Source: Spirosoma panaciterrae DSM 21099
GTDB taxonomy: Bacteria > Bacteroidota > Bacteroidia > Cytophagales > Spirosomataceae
Assembly: GCF_000374025.1 (NCBI RefSeq)
Contig: NZ_KB893239.1
Coordinates: 1 to 64,000 of the forward strand
Direction: 5' to 3'
Length of the DNA stretch: 64,000 bases
Within the stretch, counting starts at the first letter, position 1. Every line of letters begins with the position of its first letter. A program made the translations under genes and the position numbers. The notes under the pieces were generated by a model. That model was not told the DNA's origin. It worked only from the letters and a program-made list of their open reading frames with translations, and did no database searches. Positions 43,342 to 52,881 of this stretch are shown here, piece by piece.

Positions 43342-45474
43342 TTACACGTCCAGCATCGCCAGGAACTCGTCTTCACTGATCATGGGGACATTTAGTTTCT
43401 GTGCTTTTTCGACCTTAGATGGCCCCGCGTTTTCGCCGACAATCAGGTAGTTCAGCTTTTTCGAAACCCCACTCAACAGTTTTCCTCCATTGGCGGCAAT
43501 ACGCGCTTCGAGTTCTTCACGGCTGAAGTTGGCAAATGTGCCCGTATACAGGAACGTTTTACCAGCCAGTGTATCCCCTTCCGGCTCCACTACTTTTTTC
43601 TCCCCTACAAACTGTAATCCAGCCGCCCGCAACCGTTCAACAAACGTGCGGTTTTCTTCATCGGCAAACCAGGCTACTATGCTCTCGGCAATACGTGGTC
43701 CCGTATCCGGCACAGCGAGTAATGTTTCCTGCGAAGCCTGCATAATGGCATCCATCGACCCAAAGTAATCAGCCAGTTTTTCGGCCGTAGTGATTCCCAC
43801 ATAGCGAATACCCAGAGCAAATAGCACATTGGCAAATGGTTGTGCTTTCGATCGCTCAATAGCCGTCAGGATATTTTCAACGGTCTTTTCCCGAAAGCTG
43901 ACCACGCGCTGTTTACCTGAATCCTCCGATCCGCCATCCCGGTCGACAAACGTTTTCTGAAGACCCAGTAATTGGTCGGCCGTCAGATCATACAAATCGG
44001 CCGGTGTTTCAACCAGCCCGCGCTCGATGAGTAATTCAATTTTCCCTTCGCCCAGGCTTTCGATATTCATGGCCCGTCGTTGGATAAAATGCTCGAATCG
44101 GGTCTGACGCTGGGGAGGACAACCGCGCTCGTTGGGGCAATAAAAATTCGCTTCGCCTTCTTTTCGAATCAATGGCGTACCACAAGCCGGGCAGGTAGTC
44201 GGGTACACGATGGGCACACTCTGGTCGGTGCGCCGATTCAGATCAACACCCGTAATTTTGGGAATAATTTCTCCCCCTTTTTCAACAAACACCGTGTCGT
44301 TCAGCATAACGCCCAGCCGCTCAATCTCGTTGGCATTATGGAGCGAAGCCCGTTTCACCGTTGTTCCGGCCAGCAGCACGGGCGAGAGCAACGCAACAGG
44401 TGTGACGGCTCCCGTCCGGCCCACCTGATACCGTATACCTTTCAGAACCGTACTGGCAGCCAGCGCTTTATATTTAAAGGCAATGGCCCACCGTGGACTC
44501 TTGGCGGTATACCCCAGTTCGCGCTGCTGATCATATCGGTTAATTTTGATGACGATGCCATCGGTACCAAGTGGCAGGGTGAAGCGCTTTTCCTCCCATT
44601 CGTTGATGTACTGCATCACCTCCCGAATATCGGTACATTTCCGCCAGGTTGGCGACACATTGAACCCCCACTGTTTCAGTGCCACCAGGCTTTCTTCGTG
44701 CGTTTGAAACACTTCCGGGTCAGACAGGAACGAATAGATATAACAATCGAGCCGACGTCGGGCTACAGCGCTGGAATCCTGTTGTTTGAACGTACCCGAA
44801 GCCGCATTGCGGGGGTTGGCCAGCAGCGGCTCCCCAATATCTTCACGTTCTTTATTGATCCGATCAAATTCTGCCAGAGGCAAAAAGCCTTCGCCCCGAA
44901 CTTCGAAAAGTGCAGGGATTGAAGGCGAGGAAAGGAAGGACGACGGTGCAAAGAGCGACAGTTGTACATTTTGCTCGTCTCTCGGCTCTTCCTGCTTCTC
45001 TCTGATTCGTAGCGGCACTGTCCGAATGGTACGGATGTTATTCGTGATATCATCGCCCCGGACACCATCGCCCCGCGTTGCCCCCTGCACCAATACCCCA
45101 TTTTCGTACGTCAGGCTCAGGGCTACGCCATCAAATTTCAGTTCGCATACATACTCATACGATTGCCCATTCAGCCCCTTCTGAACGCGTTTATCAAATT
45201 CGATCAGGTCGTCTTCCGAATAGGTATTTCCCAACGACAGCATCGGAAAGCGATGATAAACCGTCGCAAACTCCTTACTGATGGTTCCGCCTACCCGAAC
45301 GGTTGGCGAATCAGCCAAACGAAATTCGGGGTACTGTTTTTCCAGTTCGGTCAGTTCGGTTAGTAGCTGATCGAACGTATAATCGTCTACCTCCGAAACA
45401 CTATTCTGATAATATTGATGATTATAATAGTTTAACCGCTCGGTCAATTCGGCAATTCGTTCCTGGGGATTCAT
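43342..45474 (-). CDS. ligA: NAD+-dependent DNA ligase
   Basis: About 710 residues from MNPQERIAELTERLNYYNHQYY. It seals nicks in replication and repair. The adenylated lysine is in CELKFDGVALSL (residue 113), followed by the OB domain, a four-Cys zinc finger (CPACGTPLIRKEG...CPNERGC), helix-hairpin-helix repeats and a C-terminal BRCT domain. Between PLRIREKQE and FEVRGEG there is an insertion of roughly 25-30 residues (about 160-189), Glu/Gln then Ser/Pro rich, compared with the family as I remember it. The longer start at 45495 is not needed. Confidence 0.95.
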   Translation of the reverse strand: MNPQERIAELTERLNYYNHQYYQNSVSEVDDYTFDQLLTELTELEKQYPEFRLADSPTVRVGGTISKEFATVYHRFPMLSLGNTYSEDDLIEFDKRVQKGLNGQSYEYVCELKFDGVALSLTYENGVLVQGATRGDGVRGDDITNNIRTIRTVPLRIREKQEEPRDEQNVQLSLFAPSSFLSSPSIPALFEVRGEGFLPLAEFDRINKEREDIGEPLLANPRNAASGTFKQQDSSAVARRRLDCYIYSFLSDPEVFQTHEESLVALKQWGFNVSPTWRKCTDIREVMQYINEWEEKRFTLPLGTDGIVIKINRYDQQRELGYTAKSPRWAIAFKYKALAASTVLKGIRYQVGRTGAVTPVALLSPVLLAGTTVKRASLHNANEIERLGVMLNDTVFVEKGGEIIPKITGVDLNRRTDQSVPIVYPTTCPACGTPLIRKEGEANFYCPNERGCPPQRQTRFEHFIQRRAMNIESLGEGKIELLIERGLVETPADLYDLTADQLLGLQKTFVDRDGGSEDSGKQRVVSFREKTVENILTAIERSKAQPFANVLFALGIRYVGITTAEKLADYFGSMDAIMQASQETLLAVPDTGPRIAESIVAWFADEENRTFVERLRAAGLQFVGEKKVVEPEGDTLAGKTFLYTGTFANFSREELEARIAANGGKLLSGVSKKLNYLIVGENAGPSKVEKAQKLNVPMISEDEFLAMLDV

Positions 45475-45484
45475 AAAAATAAAG

Positions 45485-45600
45485 TCGTTGGTCAAGAGCC
45501 ATCAGTCAATAAACGGGAATCAATAGTAATTGATACATAGGTATTCCTTTCGTATAAACTACTATTGACCGGCAACGAACGACTGACGACCGACTGGCAA
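45485..45600. repeat. Long imperfect inverted repeat upstream of ligA
   Basis: Left segment 45485-45537 and right segment 45552-45600 pair with interruptions; the cores CAGTC, CAATAGTA and ATAC are matched in order. It starts about 11 bases upstream of the ligA ATG (minus strand) and covers the probable leader. Confidence 0.6.
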
Positions 45601-45668
45601 TATTGGGTTTGTTTCCTCGTTCAAGCAAAAAAACTTAGTTTTACAGGATAAAAAAATAGTGTTCTGGT

Positions 45669-45695
45669 AAAGGCTTTTATTTAAGCCTTTCTTTT
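45669..45695 (+). terminator. Terminator-like hairpin in the rpe leader
   Basis: AAAGGCTT (45669-45676) and AAGCCTTT (45683-45690) form a perfect 8-bp stem followed by CTTTTT. It ends 36 bases before the rpe ATG, with no plus-strand gene upstream, so it might act as an attenuator. Confidence 0.5.
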
Positions 45696-45730
45696 TCAAT
45701 GAATTGATTTCCCCGAACGTAAAAACAACC

Positions 45731-46402
45731 ATGAATTCGCCATTGATTGCCCCTTCGCTACTGGCTGCTGACTTTGCAAATCTGCAAAAAGAACTGGAGC
45801 TGGTGAACCGTAGCGAAGCCGATTACCTACATTTCGACGTCATGGATGGTTTATTCGTTCCCAATATTTCGTTTGGCTTTCCTTTACTGGAAGTAGCGAA
45901 GAAGTACTGTCAGAAACCACTCGATGTTCACTTGATGATTACCCAGCCCGAACGCTACCTCGAAGCGTTTGCGGAAGGGGGCGCGTCGGTTATTCATGTG
46001 CATTACGAAGCCTGTACGCACCTCCACCGTACCTTGTCCCGTATTCGGGAGCTCGGCTGTCGGGCCGGTGTTGCGCTGAATCCGCATACGCCCGTTAGTG
46101 GTCTGGAGGATGTGCTGGAACAGATCGATGTGGTGCTCATCATGTCGGTTAATCCAGGTTTTGGTGGTCAAACTTTCATTCCCCATACCCTTCAAAAAGT
46201 AGCGAAGTTAAAACAATTACTAAGTACCTATAGCTCAACGGCCCTCATCGAAATTGATGGAGGAGTAGGTGAGCAGAATGCTCAGGCGCTGGTAAAGGCC
46301 GGTGCCGATATACTGGTTGCGGGCAATTCGGTATTTCGGTCGGCAGACCCCATCGAAGCCATTCGCCGGCTAAAAGCCAGTAGTTTACCTATGATGGCCT
46401 AA
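45731..46402 (+). CDS. rpe: Ribulose-phosphate 3-epimerase
   Basis: About 223 residues from MNSPLIAPSLLAADFANLQKE; the longer frame begins at a non-ATG codon and lacks support. It interconverts ribulose-5-phosphate and xylulose-5-phosphate in the pentose phosphate pathway. HFDVMDGLFVPNISFG and DVHLMITQPERYLEAF carry the metal-binding Asp and His residues. VLIMSVNPGFGGQTF is the phosphate region and EIDGGVGEQNA holds the second Asp. It feeds pentose phosphates that the split transketolase further on could also use, but that link is inference. Confidence 0.95.
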   Translation: MNSPLIAPSLLAADFANLQKELELVNRSEADYLHFDVMDGLFVPNISFGFPLLEVAKKYCQKPLDVHLMITQPERYLEAFAEGGASVIHVHYEACTHLHRTLSRIRELGCRAGVALNPHTPVSGLEDVLEQIDVVLIMSVNPGFGGQTFIPHTLQKVAKLKQLLSTYSSTALIEIDGGVGEQNAQALVKAGADILVAGNSVFRSADPIEAIRRLKASSLPMMA

Positions 46403-46456
46403 TCCACAACCCAACCCCGTAACGCTTAACTTATCTGACTCTGTAGGCATTCATCC

Positions 46457-47860
46457 ATGAAGAAAATATACCTGGCTACCCTGCTCAGCTCGCTGCTTTT
46501 AACAACGGCCTGTCGCAAATCGAACCAGAACCAAACTGAAAATACCCCTTCCGACACTACCGCCGTTGGGGCTCCTCCTTCACCCGATTGGGCCAAAAAC
46601 GCTACGATCTACGAAGTGAACACACGCCAGTTTTCGGCACAGGGTAACTTTAAAGCCATTGAAGCGCAATTACCCCGACTGAAAGAAATGGGGGTAGATA
46701 TTCTTTGGCTGATGCCGATTTTCCCAATTAGTCAGGAAGGGAAGCAGGGTACCCTGGGTAGCCCATACGTGATTGCCGATTTTAAAACCGTAAACCCGGC
46801 TTATGGAACCATGGCCGATTTGAAATCGCTGGTCAATCGGGCACATGCCTTTGGTTTACGTGTGATTTTGGATTGGGTAGCCAGCCATACGGGTCGAGAT
46901 CATGTATGGGTCAGCCAGCATCCCGACTGGTATATGACCAAAAAAGGGAAAATGACCGCCCCCATCGACCCGGCCACGGGCAAACCCAGCAGCCTGACCG
47001 ATATAGTTGGCCTGAACTACGATAACCCAGATATGCGAAAGGCCATGATGGAGGCTATGCAATACTGGGTTAAAGAAGCAGATATTGATGGGTTTCGCTG
47101 TAATGTAGCCGGTTTGGTACCCAATACATTCTGGGCTGAACTGCGGCCGAGGCTGGACAAAATCAAAACGGTTTTTATGCTTTCGGAATGGGAAGATGAT
47201 CCCAACCAATTTAAAAGCGGTTTTAATATGAACTATAGCTGGAGTCTGCACAACATCATGCGGTCGATCGCTAAAGGAGAAAGTCAGGCCACGAAAATCG
47301 ATTCGGTTCGTAATGCCAATCAGAAAAAATTTCCAGCCTGGTACTATCAGATGATTTTTACGCAAAACCACGACGAGAACGCCAAAAATGGAACCCTTAC
47401 CGAGTCCTTTGGGCCTGGAGCCGACGCACTCATCGTTCTGAGTAGTACGCTCGAAGGTATGCCCCTGGTCTATAATGGCATGGAATCCAATCTGAATAAG
47501 CGGTTGGCTTTTACTGAAAAAGACACGATTCCCTGGGGCACTTACGAAAAGAGTGACTTTTATAAAACGCTGCTTACACTTAAACATCGAAACCGGGCGT
47601 TGTGGAATGGACTGGCGGGTGGCAAAGTCGTCAAAATTGAAACGGATCACGATGATAAAGTCTACGCTTTCCACCGCCAGCGCGATAGTGACCGGATTGT
47701 GGTGGTTGTCAATTTAAGTGACCAGCCTCAAACAGCCCGTCTTATGGGAGACGGGTACACAGGCACGTATACCGAAGTATTCAGCCATCAGCCCGTGGAA
47801 CTAAAACCCGAGATTCTGGTGACGCTTAAACCCTGGGAATATCGGGTACTGACCAATTAG
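46457..47860 (+). CDS. GH13 alpha-amylase-like lipoprotein with Asn at the nucleophile position
   Basis: A 467-residue protein. The lipoprotein signal is MKKIYLATLLSSLLLTTAC, so it is anchored in an envelope membrane. The (beta/alpha)8 GH13 domain shows region I (DWVASHTGRDH), region III with Glu244 (FMLSEWEDD) and region IV Asn304-His305-Asp306 (TQNHDEN). Region II reads DGFRCN, with Asn216 (codon 47102-47104, AAT) where the nucleophile Asp is expected (GFRxD). The rest of the domain and the C-terminal beta domain look intact, so it is not a decayed gene. It may be catalytically weak, a glycan-binding paralogue, or the result of a GAT to AAT change. Confidence 0.88.
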   Translation: MKKIYLATLLSSLLLTTACRKSNQNQTENTPSDTTAVGAPPSPDWAKNATIYEVNTRQFSAQGNFKAIEAQLPRLKEMGVDILWLMPIFPISQEGKQGTLGSPYVIADFKTVNPAYGTMADLKSLVNRAHAFGLRVILDWVASHTGRDHVWVSQHPDWYMTKKGKMTAPIDPATGKPSSLTDIVGLNYDNPDMRKAMMEAMQYWVKEADIDGFRCNVAGLVPNTFWAELRPRLDKIKTVFMLSEWEDDPNQFKSGFNMNYSWSLHNIMRSIAKGESQATKIDSVRNANQKKFPAWYYQMIFTQNHDENAKNGTLTESFGPGADALIVLSSTLEGMPLVYNGMESNLNKRLAFTEKDTIPWGTYEKSDFYKTLLTLKHRNRALWNGLAGGKVVKIETDHDDKVYAFHRQRDSDRIVVVVNLSDQPQTARLMGDGYTGTYTEVFSHQPVELKPEILVTLKPWEYRVLTN

Positions 47861-47988
47861 AAAGATTTATCGGGCCCATTTCTGACGCCTGATTATATTA
47901 GAAACTCATTAAACCGCTCATCCATAATTCGTGCATAATATGCCGTAATGTATTAATTTGGGCTGTTTATACGCTTCGTTAGTTAGTT

Positions 47989-50067
47989 ATGCAAGGTTGG
48001 AGCCTCTTGTCGGGTATATGGGTTGCTGCGGCTGTCACGATAGTCCACGGACAAGCGAACGTTTCTCCGCAGCGAGCCAATACGCAACCAATACCTGTCC
48101 AATGGGCCAATCGGGTAGTTGGTGTCTCTTCAGAAAAAAAGGGGGAACCGACGGGCGAACAATACAAGGCCTCACAGGCACTGGGCAAGCCCAGTAAAGT
48201 TCCCGAAATGGGTGAAAGCCCCTGTGCGTGGGCTCCTTATTATGCCGATGGTACTGCCGATGAATGGATTCAGGTCGGCTTTGAAAAACCAATGGCGGCC
48301 CGGCAGATCATTATAGCGGAGAACGTCAATCCGGGAGCGGTAGTCAAAGTACTGGTAGTTGATGAAAAAGGAACTCAGCACACCGTATATCAGGCAACGA
48401 CCGTTCAGGCCCGTCCAGACCCACTGCTGCACATCTTCCCGAAAGATTCCGCTTACTTGTGTAGCCAGATCAAAGTAGTGATCAATGGGGCCGCCCTGAA
48501 AGGCCCGAACCAGATCGACGCTATTGGTATTTCGGAAGACACCAAACCTGTTACGATTGGTATCAACATCTCTAAAGACACACCGAAGGAGATTCAGAAA
48601 GAAAACCTGGGCAAGTCCGTTAATTCACCCGGCCAGGAAGTTGCCCCGGTAATCGCTCCGGATGGGAGAACCTTGTATTTCACCCGAAATTTTAATAAAG
48701 CGAATACGGGTGCCCCTGATCGGCAGGACGTCTGGTACTCAACCCTCGAATCGGCCTCCAGTGGCAATCCGCCGGGCTGGAGTGAGGCCGTCAACATTGG
48801 TCCACCGATCAACAATGCGGGCGATAATGCAATCAGTGGATTGGGTTCCGATGGTCGTACCGCTTACCTGATTAATGTATATCGCCCCGACGGAGGCATG
48901 TCTTTTGGAATTTCCAAATCCATTCGGACCAAAGCCGGATGGTCGCAGCCGATCGAGTGTAAGATTGCCAACAACTACAACTTACACGAGAAAAATCAAC
49001 TCGAATTTTGTGTTTCTCCCGATGGGCGTGCCATTATTCTGGCCGTACAGCGTAAAGACACCCGTGGGAACCGGGACTTGTATGTATCCCTGCAAAAAGC
49101 CGATAACACCTGGTCGGAACCAGTTTCGCTGGGGGGCGTCATTAACACGGCAGACTTTGAAAGCTCCCCTTTTCTGGCCGCCGACGGACGTACCCTTTAC
49201 TTCACTTCTGCCGGTCATCCGGGATATGGTAATGGTGATATTTTTGTCAGTCGCCGACTCGATGATTCCTGGGGAAACTGGAGCGAGCCTGAAAACCTCG
49301 GCCCTGCTATCAACACGCCTGAATGGGATGGCTATTTTACCATTCCGGCTTCAGGCGATTACGCTTACCTTAGTTCCAGGGCGGGCTCGCTAGGCGAAGA
49401 TGATATTTTCCGGCTCAAACTGTACCCCGCTATCAAACCCGATCCCGTTGCCATCATATCGGGGCAGGTACTTGATGCCCAAAGCAAGAAGCCTGTCGCT
49501 TCCGAAGTAGCTTCCGGGCTTCTTGGCGACAATAAAGAAGTGGCCAAAGTCGATTACAACCCCGAAACGGGTGAGTATAAGATGATTCTGCCCACGCAGA
49601 AAGTCTATAACCTGAAAGCGAAAAAGGACGGCTATTTTACCGCCAGCGAAATGCTTGACCTTAGTAAAGACAAACGCTTCCGCGATATTCGGCGCAATCT
49701 GTATCTGGTCAAGATCGAAGCCGGGCAAAAAATCGTTATGCGGGATGTCCTCTTCCAGCAAAGTCAGTTTGTCCTGATGCCAGGTGCCGATAGCGAACTC
49801 GACCAGGTCGTAGCCATGATGGAAAAGTACCCGGCTATGGAACTCCTGATCGAAGGCCACACCGACAATCAGGGCGAATGGGAGCCGAATATGAAGCTTT
49901 CCGAGGACCGGGTTCGGGTCGTAAAAGAATATCTGATCGGTAAGGGAATTGCGGAAAATCGCATTCAAACCAAAGCCTGGGGCCCAAGCAAACCCATTGC
50001 CAGCAACGAAACGGAAGAGAAGCGTAAACAAAACCGTCGGGTAGAATTCACCATTCTCAAACTGTGA
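47989..50067 (+). CDS. OmpA-family protein with PD40 repeats
   Basis: A 692-residue exported protein. After a signal peptide (to about 22) comes a discoidin-like beta domain (about 50-175: SQALGKPSKVPEMGESPCAWAPYYADGTADEWIQVGFEKP), then four or more PD40 beta-propeller blades (PVIAPDGRTLYFTRNF, CVSPDGRAIILAVQR, SSPFLAADGRTLYFTSAGHPGYGNGDIF, FTIPASGDYAYLSSRAG). A carboxypeptidase-like domain follows (about 490-560). The C-terminal OmpA domain (about 580-690) has the peptidoglycan motif LLIEGHTDNQGEW and LSEDRVRVVKEYLI. It probably links the outer membrane to the cell wall. Confidence 0.9.
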   Translation: MQGWSLLSGIWVAAAVTIVHGQANVSPQRANTQPIPVQWANRVVGVSSEKKGEPTGEQYKASQALGKPSKVPEMGESPCAWAPYYADGTADEWIQVGFEKPMAARQIIIAENVNPGAVVKVLVVDEKGTQHTVYQATTVQARPDPLLHIFPKDSAYLCSQIKVVINGAALKGPNQIDAIGISEDTKPVTIGINISKDTPKEIQKENLGKSVNSPGQEVAPVIAPDGRTLYFTRNFNKANTGAPDRQDVWYSTLESASSGNPPGWSEAVNIGPPINNAGDNAISGLGSDGRTAYLINVYRPDGGMSFGISKSIRTKAGWSQPIECKIANNYNLHEKNQLEFCVSPDGRAIILAVQRKDTRGNRDLYVSLQKADNTWSEPVSLGGVINTADFESSPFLAADGRTLYFTSAGHPGYGNGDIFVSRRLDDSWGNWSEPENLGPAINTPEWDGYFTIPASGDYAYLSSRAGSLGEDDIFRLKLYPAIKPDPVAIISGQVLDAQSKKPVASEVASGLLGDNKEVAKVDYNPETGEYKMILPTQKVYNLKAKKDGYFTASEMLDLSKDKRFRDIRRNLYLVKIEAGQKIVMRDVLFQQSQFVLMPGADSELDQVVAMMEKYPAMELLIEGHTDNQGEWEPNMKLSEDRVRVVKEYLIGKGIAENRIQTKAWGPSKPIASNETEEKRKQNRRVEFTILKL

Positions 50068-50084
50068 GAACCCGCAATTTCTCG

Positions 50085-50092
50085 TAGTTTTG
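50085..50092 (+). promoter_or_regulatory. -7 box directly before the GT39-like gene
   Basis: TAGTTTTG fits TAnnTTTG exactly. The ATG begins 6 bases later, so transcription from here would give a leaderless or nearly leaderless mRNA. CTG at 50062-50064 is the only -33-like triplet. Confidence 0.4.
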
Positions 50093-50097
50093 CCCAA

Positions 50098-51948
50098 ATG
50101 TCTGCACAATTATCCCGCAATCACCTGATTTTGCTAGGTGCCTTACTGGTACTAGCCTTGTGTCTTCGCCTGTATCGAGTTGGTACGTATGGCATTTATT
50201 TCGACGAAAAATCAACCCTGCTCATCAGCCAGGGCGTATGCCTCGAAGGGGCCAACCAGAAAGACGTTTTCAGTAAACCGTACTTTACTCCGGCCGAGTT
50301 CTGGAAGCCGAAAACCTATGCCGATTTCGTAGAGGCCAACATCCGGGGCGATATTGGCAATAGCCCTTCCTACTACGGGGTTCTAATGGTCTGGCTCAGC
50401 ATCTTTGGTTTGAGCGACACAGCTCTCCGTATGCCCTCGGTGATCTTCAGTACGCTGATCGTCTGGCTATTATTTGTTTTTGTACGACGACATTTTCGCA
50501 CAGGAAATACCGACCGCCCAGGCTCTTCTGGCTCACTTCGGTCGAACACCGTCGATACATTAGCCCTGACTAGTGCTGCTATTGCGACCATCGAGCCTTT
50601 TTTCGTGTCCTATAGTCACATAGCCCGCAATTACTCGATGTCCTTTTTTCTGACGTTGCTGGCGACTCATCTTTTTCTGCTGATCCTGGAACGAACTCAG
50701 GAATCGAACAACCAATTTTCCCGCACAAAAGCTCGCCCGACAGGCTGGTTGTACCTGGCATATGGACTAACGTTTGTAACGGCGCTCCTCTCCCATTACC
50801 TGACCATAACCGTGTTTTTGTGCCACGGACTTTATGCCTTACTGTATCTTCGGAACGTTCGTGCCTGGGTGCAGTTTGGCGTAACAGCCCTTGTCGGATT
50901 AGGATTGGTGTCGTTATGGTTTTTGTACGGTGGGGGCACCTATACATTTTATATCCTTGAAGAGCAGAAGAACTTTTACCGCAACCTGGCCCTGACCAAT
51001 CCGCTCCATAATGGGTTCGGCATCATTCTGCCCGCAACAATCCCTAATATTCTGACACGGGCCGTTCCAGTTTTTTCGGATCTGTTCATCATTACCAATG
51101 GCCTGTCGGCCGTATTGGGCGGTATCCGAAACTCGTTGCTGGCATTGGGGCTGGGAACTGTAGCGACGCTGGTCATGCATCGGTATTTTCTGGTATCTAA
51201 GCCTCCGGTTTGGGTCTATGTGGCCGTCCCATTGCTTTTACTAGCTGGTTTACCTTTTTATACAGTCCTACCGATCCGCCTACTGGTGCTGTCGATTGCC
51301 GTTCCGTTTGTCTATCTGATTGGCCGATACATCCTGTATCAGACCGATACCCAGCAGAAACGATTAGTTTTTCTGTTGCTCATGCTGGCGCTGATCCCGA
51401 CGTTCTTTTTGCTTTTCATGGCCTGGCGATCAGGACATACCTACGGCATCACCCAACGGTACTCCGGGTTCTCATTTCCTTATGTCTGTATTTTAGTGGC
51501 CTTCGGCTTTCTCCAACTGGTGCATACCCGCTGGTGGTTCAGTGTCCCCATTACTCTTATTTTGCTAATACAGGCGGGGTTCATTGGTCAGATACTGGTG
51601 GGGATTTATGAAGATACAGCGGCCAAATACACACTGTTTGGTGTGCCGCGCATCGCCAACCCATACTGGTCATCCGCGCAACAACTGAAACGACTGTACG
51701 CACCGGGCGATACCATTCTTTACCCCAATAAGCAGCGGGTTATTCGCTCCAAGAAAAACGATATTACCTTTTCGCCCGTTTCACTCTACGATGCCCAACT
51801 GGTCAATCTGTATCTGCCCAAAGATGCCCAGTACATCCAGCGAGTTGACCCGAACGAGCGCGACCGAATTGTACTGGTGAAAGGGGGTTCCGACAAAAAA
51901 ATTACTATTTTTGACTTTCAGGGCAACAAATACCGCTATGGCGACTAA
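50098..51948 (+). CDS. GT39/ArnT-like polytopic glycosyltransferase
   Basis: A 616-residue integral membrane protein with about 11 helices. Residues after the first helix hold the loop YRVGTYGIYFDEKSTLLISQGV, with Asp-Glu where PMT/ArnT enzymes place catalytic acids, and ALRMPSVIFSTLIVWLLFVFVRRHF is typical of the family. It should transfer a sugar from a lipid-phosphate donor on the periplasmic side. It is the first gene of the glycan cluster and overlaps or nearly touches the transketolase gene. The acceptor is unknown. Confidence 0.85.
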   Translation: MSAQLSRNHLILLGALLVLALCLRLYRVGTYGIYFDEKSTLLISQGVCLEGANQKDVFSKPYFTPAEFWKPKTYADFVEANIRGDIGNSPSYYGVLMVWLSIFGLSDTALRMPSVIFSTLIVWLLFVFVRRHFRTGNTDRPGSSGSLRSNTVDTLALTSAAIATIEPFFVSYSHIARNYSMSFFLTLLATHLFLLILERTQESNNQFSRTKARPTGWLYLAYGLTFVTALLSHYLTITVFLCHGLYALLYLRNVRAWVQFGVTALVGLGLVSLWFLYGGGTYTFYILEEQKNFYRNLALTNPLHNGFGIILPATIPNILTRAVPVFSDLFIITNGLSAVLGGIRNSLLALGLGTVATLVMHRYFLVSKPPVWVYVAVPLLLLAGLPFYTVLPIRLLVLSIAVPFVYLIGRYILYQTDTQQKRLVFLLLMLALIPTFFLLFMAWRSGHTYGITQRYSGFSFPYVCILVAFGFLQLVHTRWWFSVPITLILLIQAGFIGQILVGIYEDTAAKYTLFGVPRIANPYWSSAQQLKRLYAPGDTILYPNKQRVIRSKKNDITFSPVSLYDAQLVNLYLPKDAQYIQRVDPNERDRIVLVKGGSDKKITIFDFQGNKYRYGD

Positions 51949-51970
51949 GCCGATCGGGGATCAACCTACC

Positions 51971-52801
51971 ATGACGTCAACAACTGAATCAACCGATTTA
52001 CAAACGCTGCAAGGCCAGCTTCGACTCAAGATACTGAGTTTATACAATCAGGCGCATGCCGGTCATATCGGTTGCTCGCTGAGCTGTATCGATCTGATGA
52101 TTGCTACACTCATATTGAGAAAGCGCGAACAGGACACGTTTCTTTTGTCGAAGGGGCATGCCGCAGCCGCCCTATATACCTGCCTCAATCACCTTGGCGA
52201 GATTTCAGACGACGTGCTGGCTACCTATTACCATAACGGTACAACTCTCCCTGCTCACCCAGCTCCGAATCAGCATAAAGGCATCCCGTTTGCCACGGGT
52301 TCGCTAGGTCATGGATTACCTATTGGTACGGGTATTGCCCAGGCCGGTAAACTATTAGGCGACGACTCCCGTGTGTTTGTCTTGATGTCGGATGGTGAAA
52401 CCAACGAAGGGACGACCTGGGAAGCCGCTCACTATGCCATTCAGCATCAGTTGGACAATCTGATCGTACTGGTCGACAAAAACGGCTTGCAGGGCTTTGG
52501 CTACACAGCCGAGGTGATGGGCGATACGGCCGACGTACGAACCTGGAATGCCATCGGTTTTGAAACGGTAGTGGTCGACGGGCATTCCATCAACGATATA
52601 ACTACTGCCATCGATCAGCTTACGGCTACTCCAAATGGCAAGCCGAAATTGGTGATTGCCCAGACCGTAAAAGGGAAAGGCGTCTCCTATATGGAAAATC
52701 GGCTCGAATGGCATTATCTGCCTATGACTGAGGCTCAGTACGAACAGGCGAAGAACGATGTGCAGGACCGTTACCTGGCCTCTCAAATGGCGCAGGTTTG
52801 A
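51971..52801 (+). CDS. Transketolase-like N-terminal subunit (TPP domain)
   Basis: About 276 residues from MTSTTESTDLQTLQGQLRLKIL; an ATG at 51938 that overlaps the previous gene by 11 bases is also possible. It carries the pyrophosphate half of a split transketolase: HIGCSLSCIDLMIATL, FLLSKGHAAAALY, FATGSLGHGLPIGTGIA and the TPP motif SDGETNEGTTWEAAHYA...LIVLVDKN. VKGKGVSYMENRLEWH is also family-typical. The C-terminal half is encoded two genes further on (54994-55902). Its place in a glycan cluster suggests a two-carbon transfer to a sugar precursor. Confidence 0.9.
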   Translation: MTSTTESTDLQTLQGQLRLKILSLYNQAHAGHIGCSLSCIDLMIATLILRKREQDTFLLSKGHAAAALYTCLNHLGEISDDVLATYYHNGTTLPAHPAPNQHKGIPFATGSLGHGLPIGTGIAQAGKLLGDDSRVFVLMSDGETNEGTTWEAAHYAIQHQLDNLIVLVDKNGLQGFGYTAEVMGDTADVRTWNAIGFETVVVDGHSINDITTAIDQLTATPNGKPKLVIAQTVKGKGVSYMENRLEWHYLPMTEAQYEQAKNDVQDRYLASQMAQV

Positions 52802-52881
52802 CCGTTTGCTCATTACCATTACCTATAAAACTGTATGTTGGCCTAGGCAAATCCATCTTTTGCCGTAATATTGCGGCCTAA

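Noticed and set aside
44080..44922. A 280-codon plus-strand frame opposite ligA
   Set aside because: It is a shadow of the zinc-finger and OB region of ligA, with no family-like sequence of its own.
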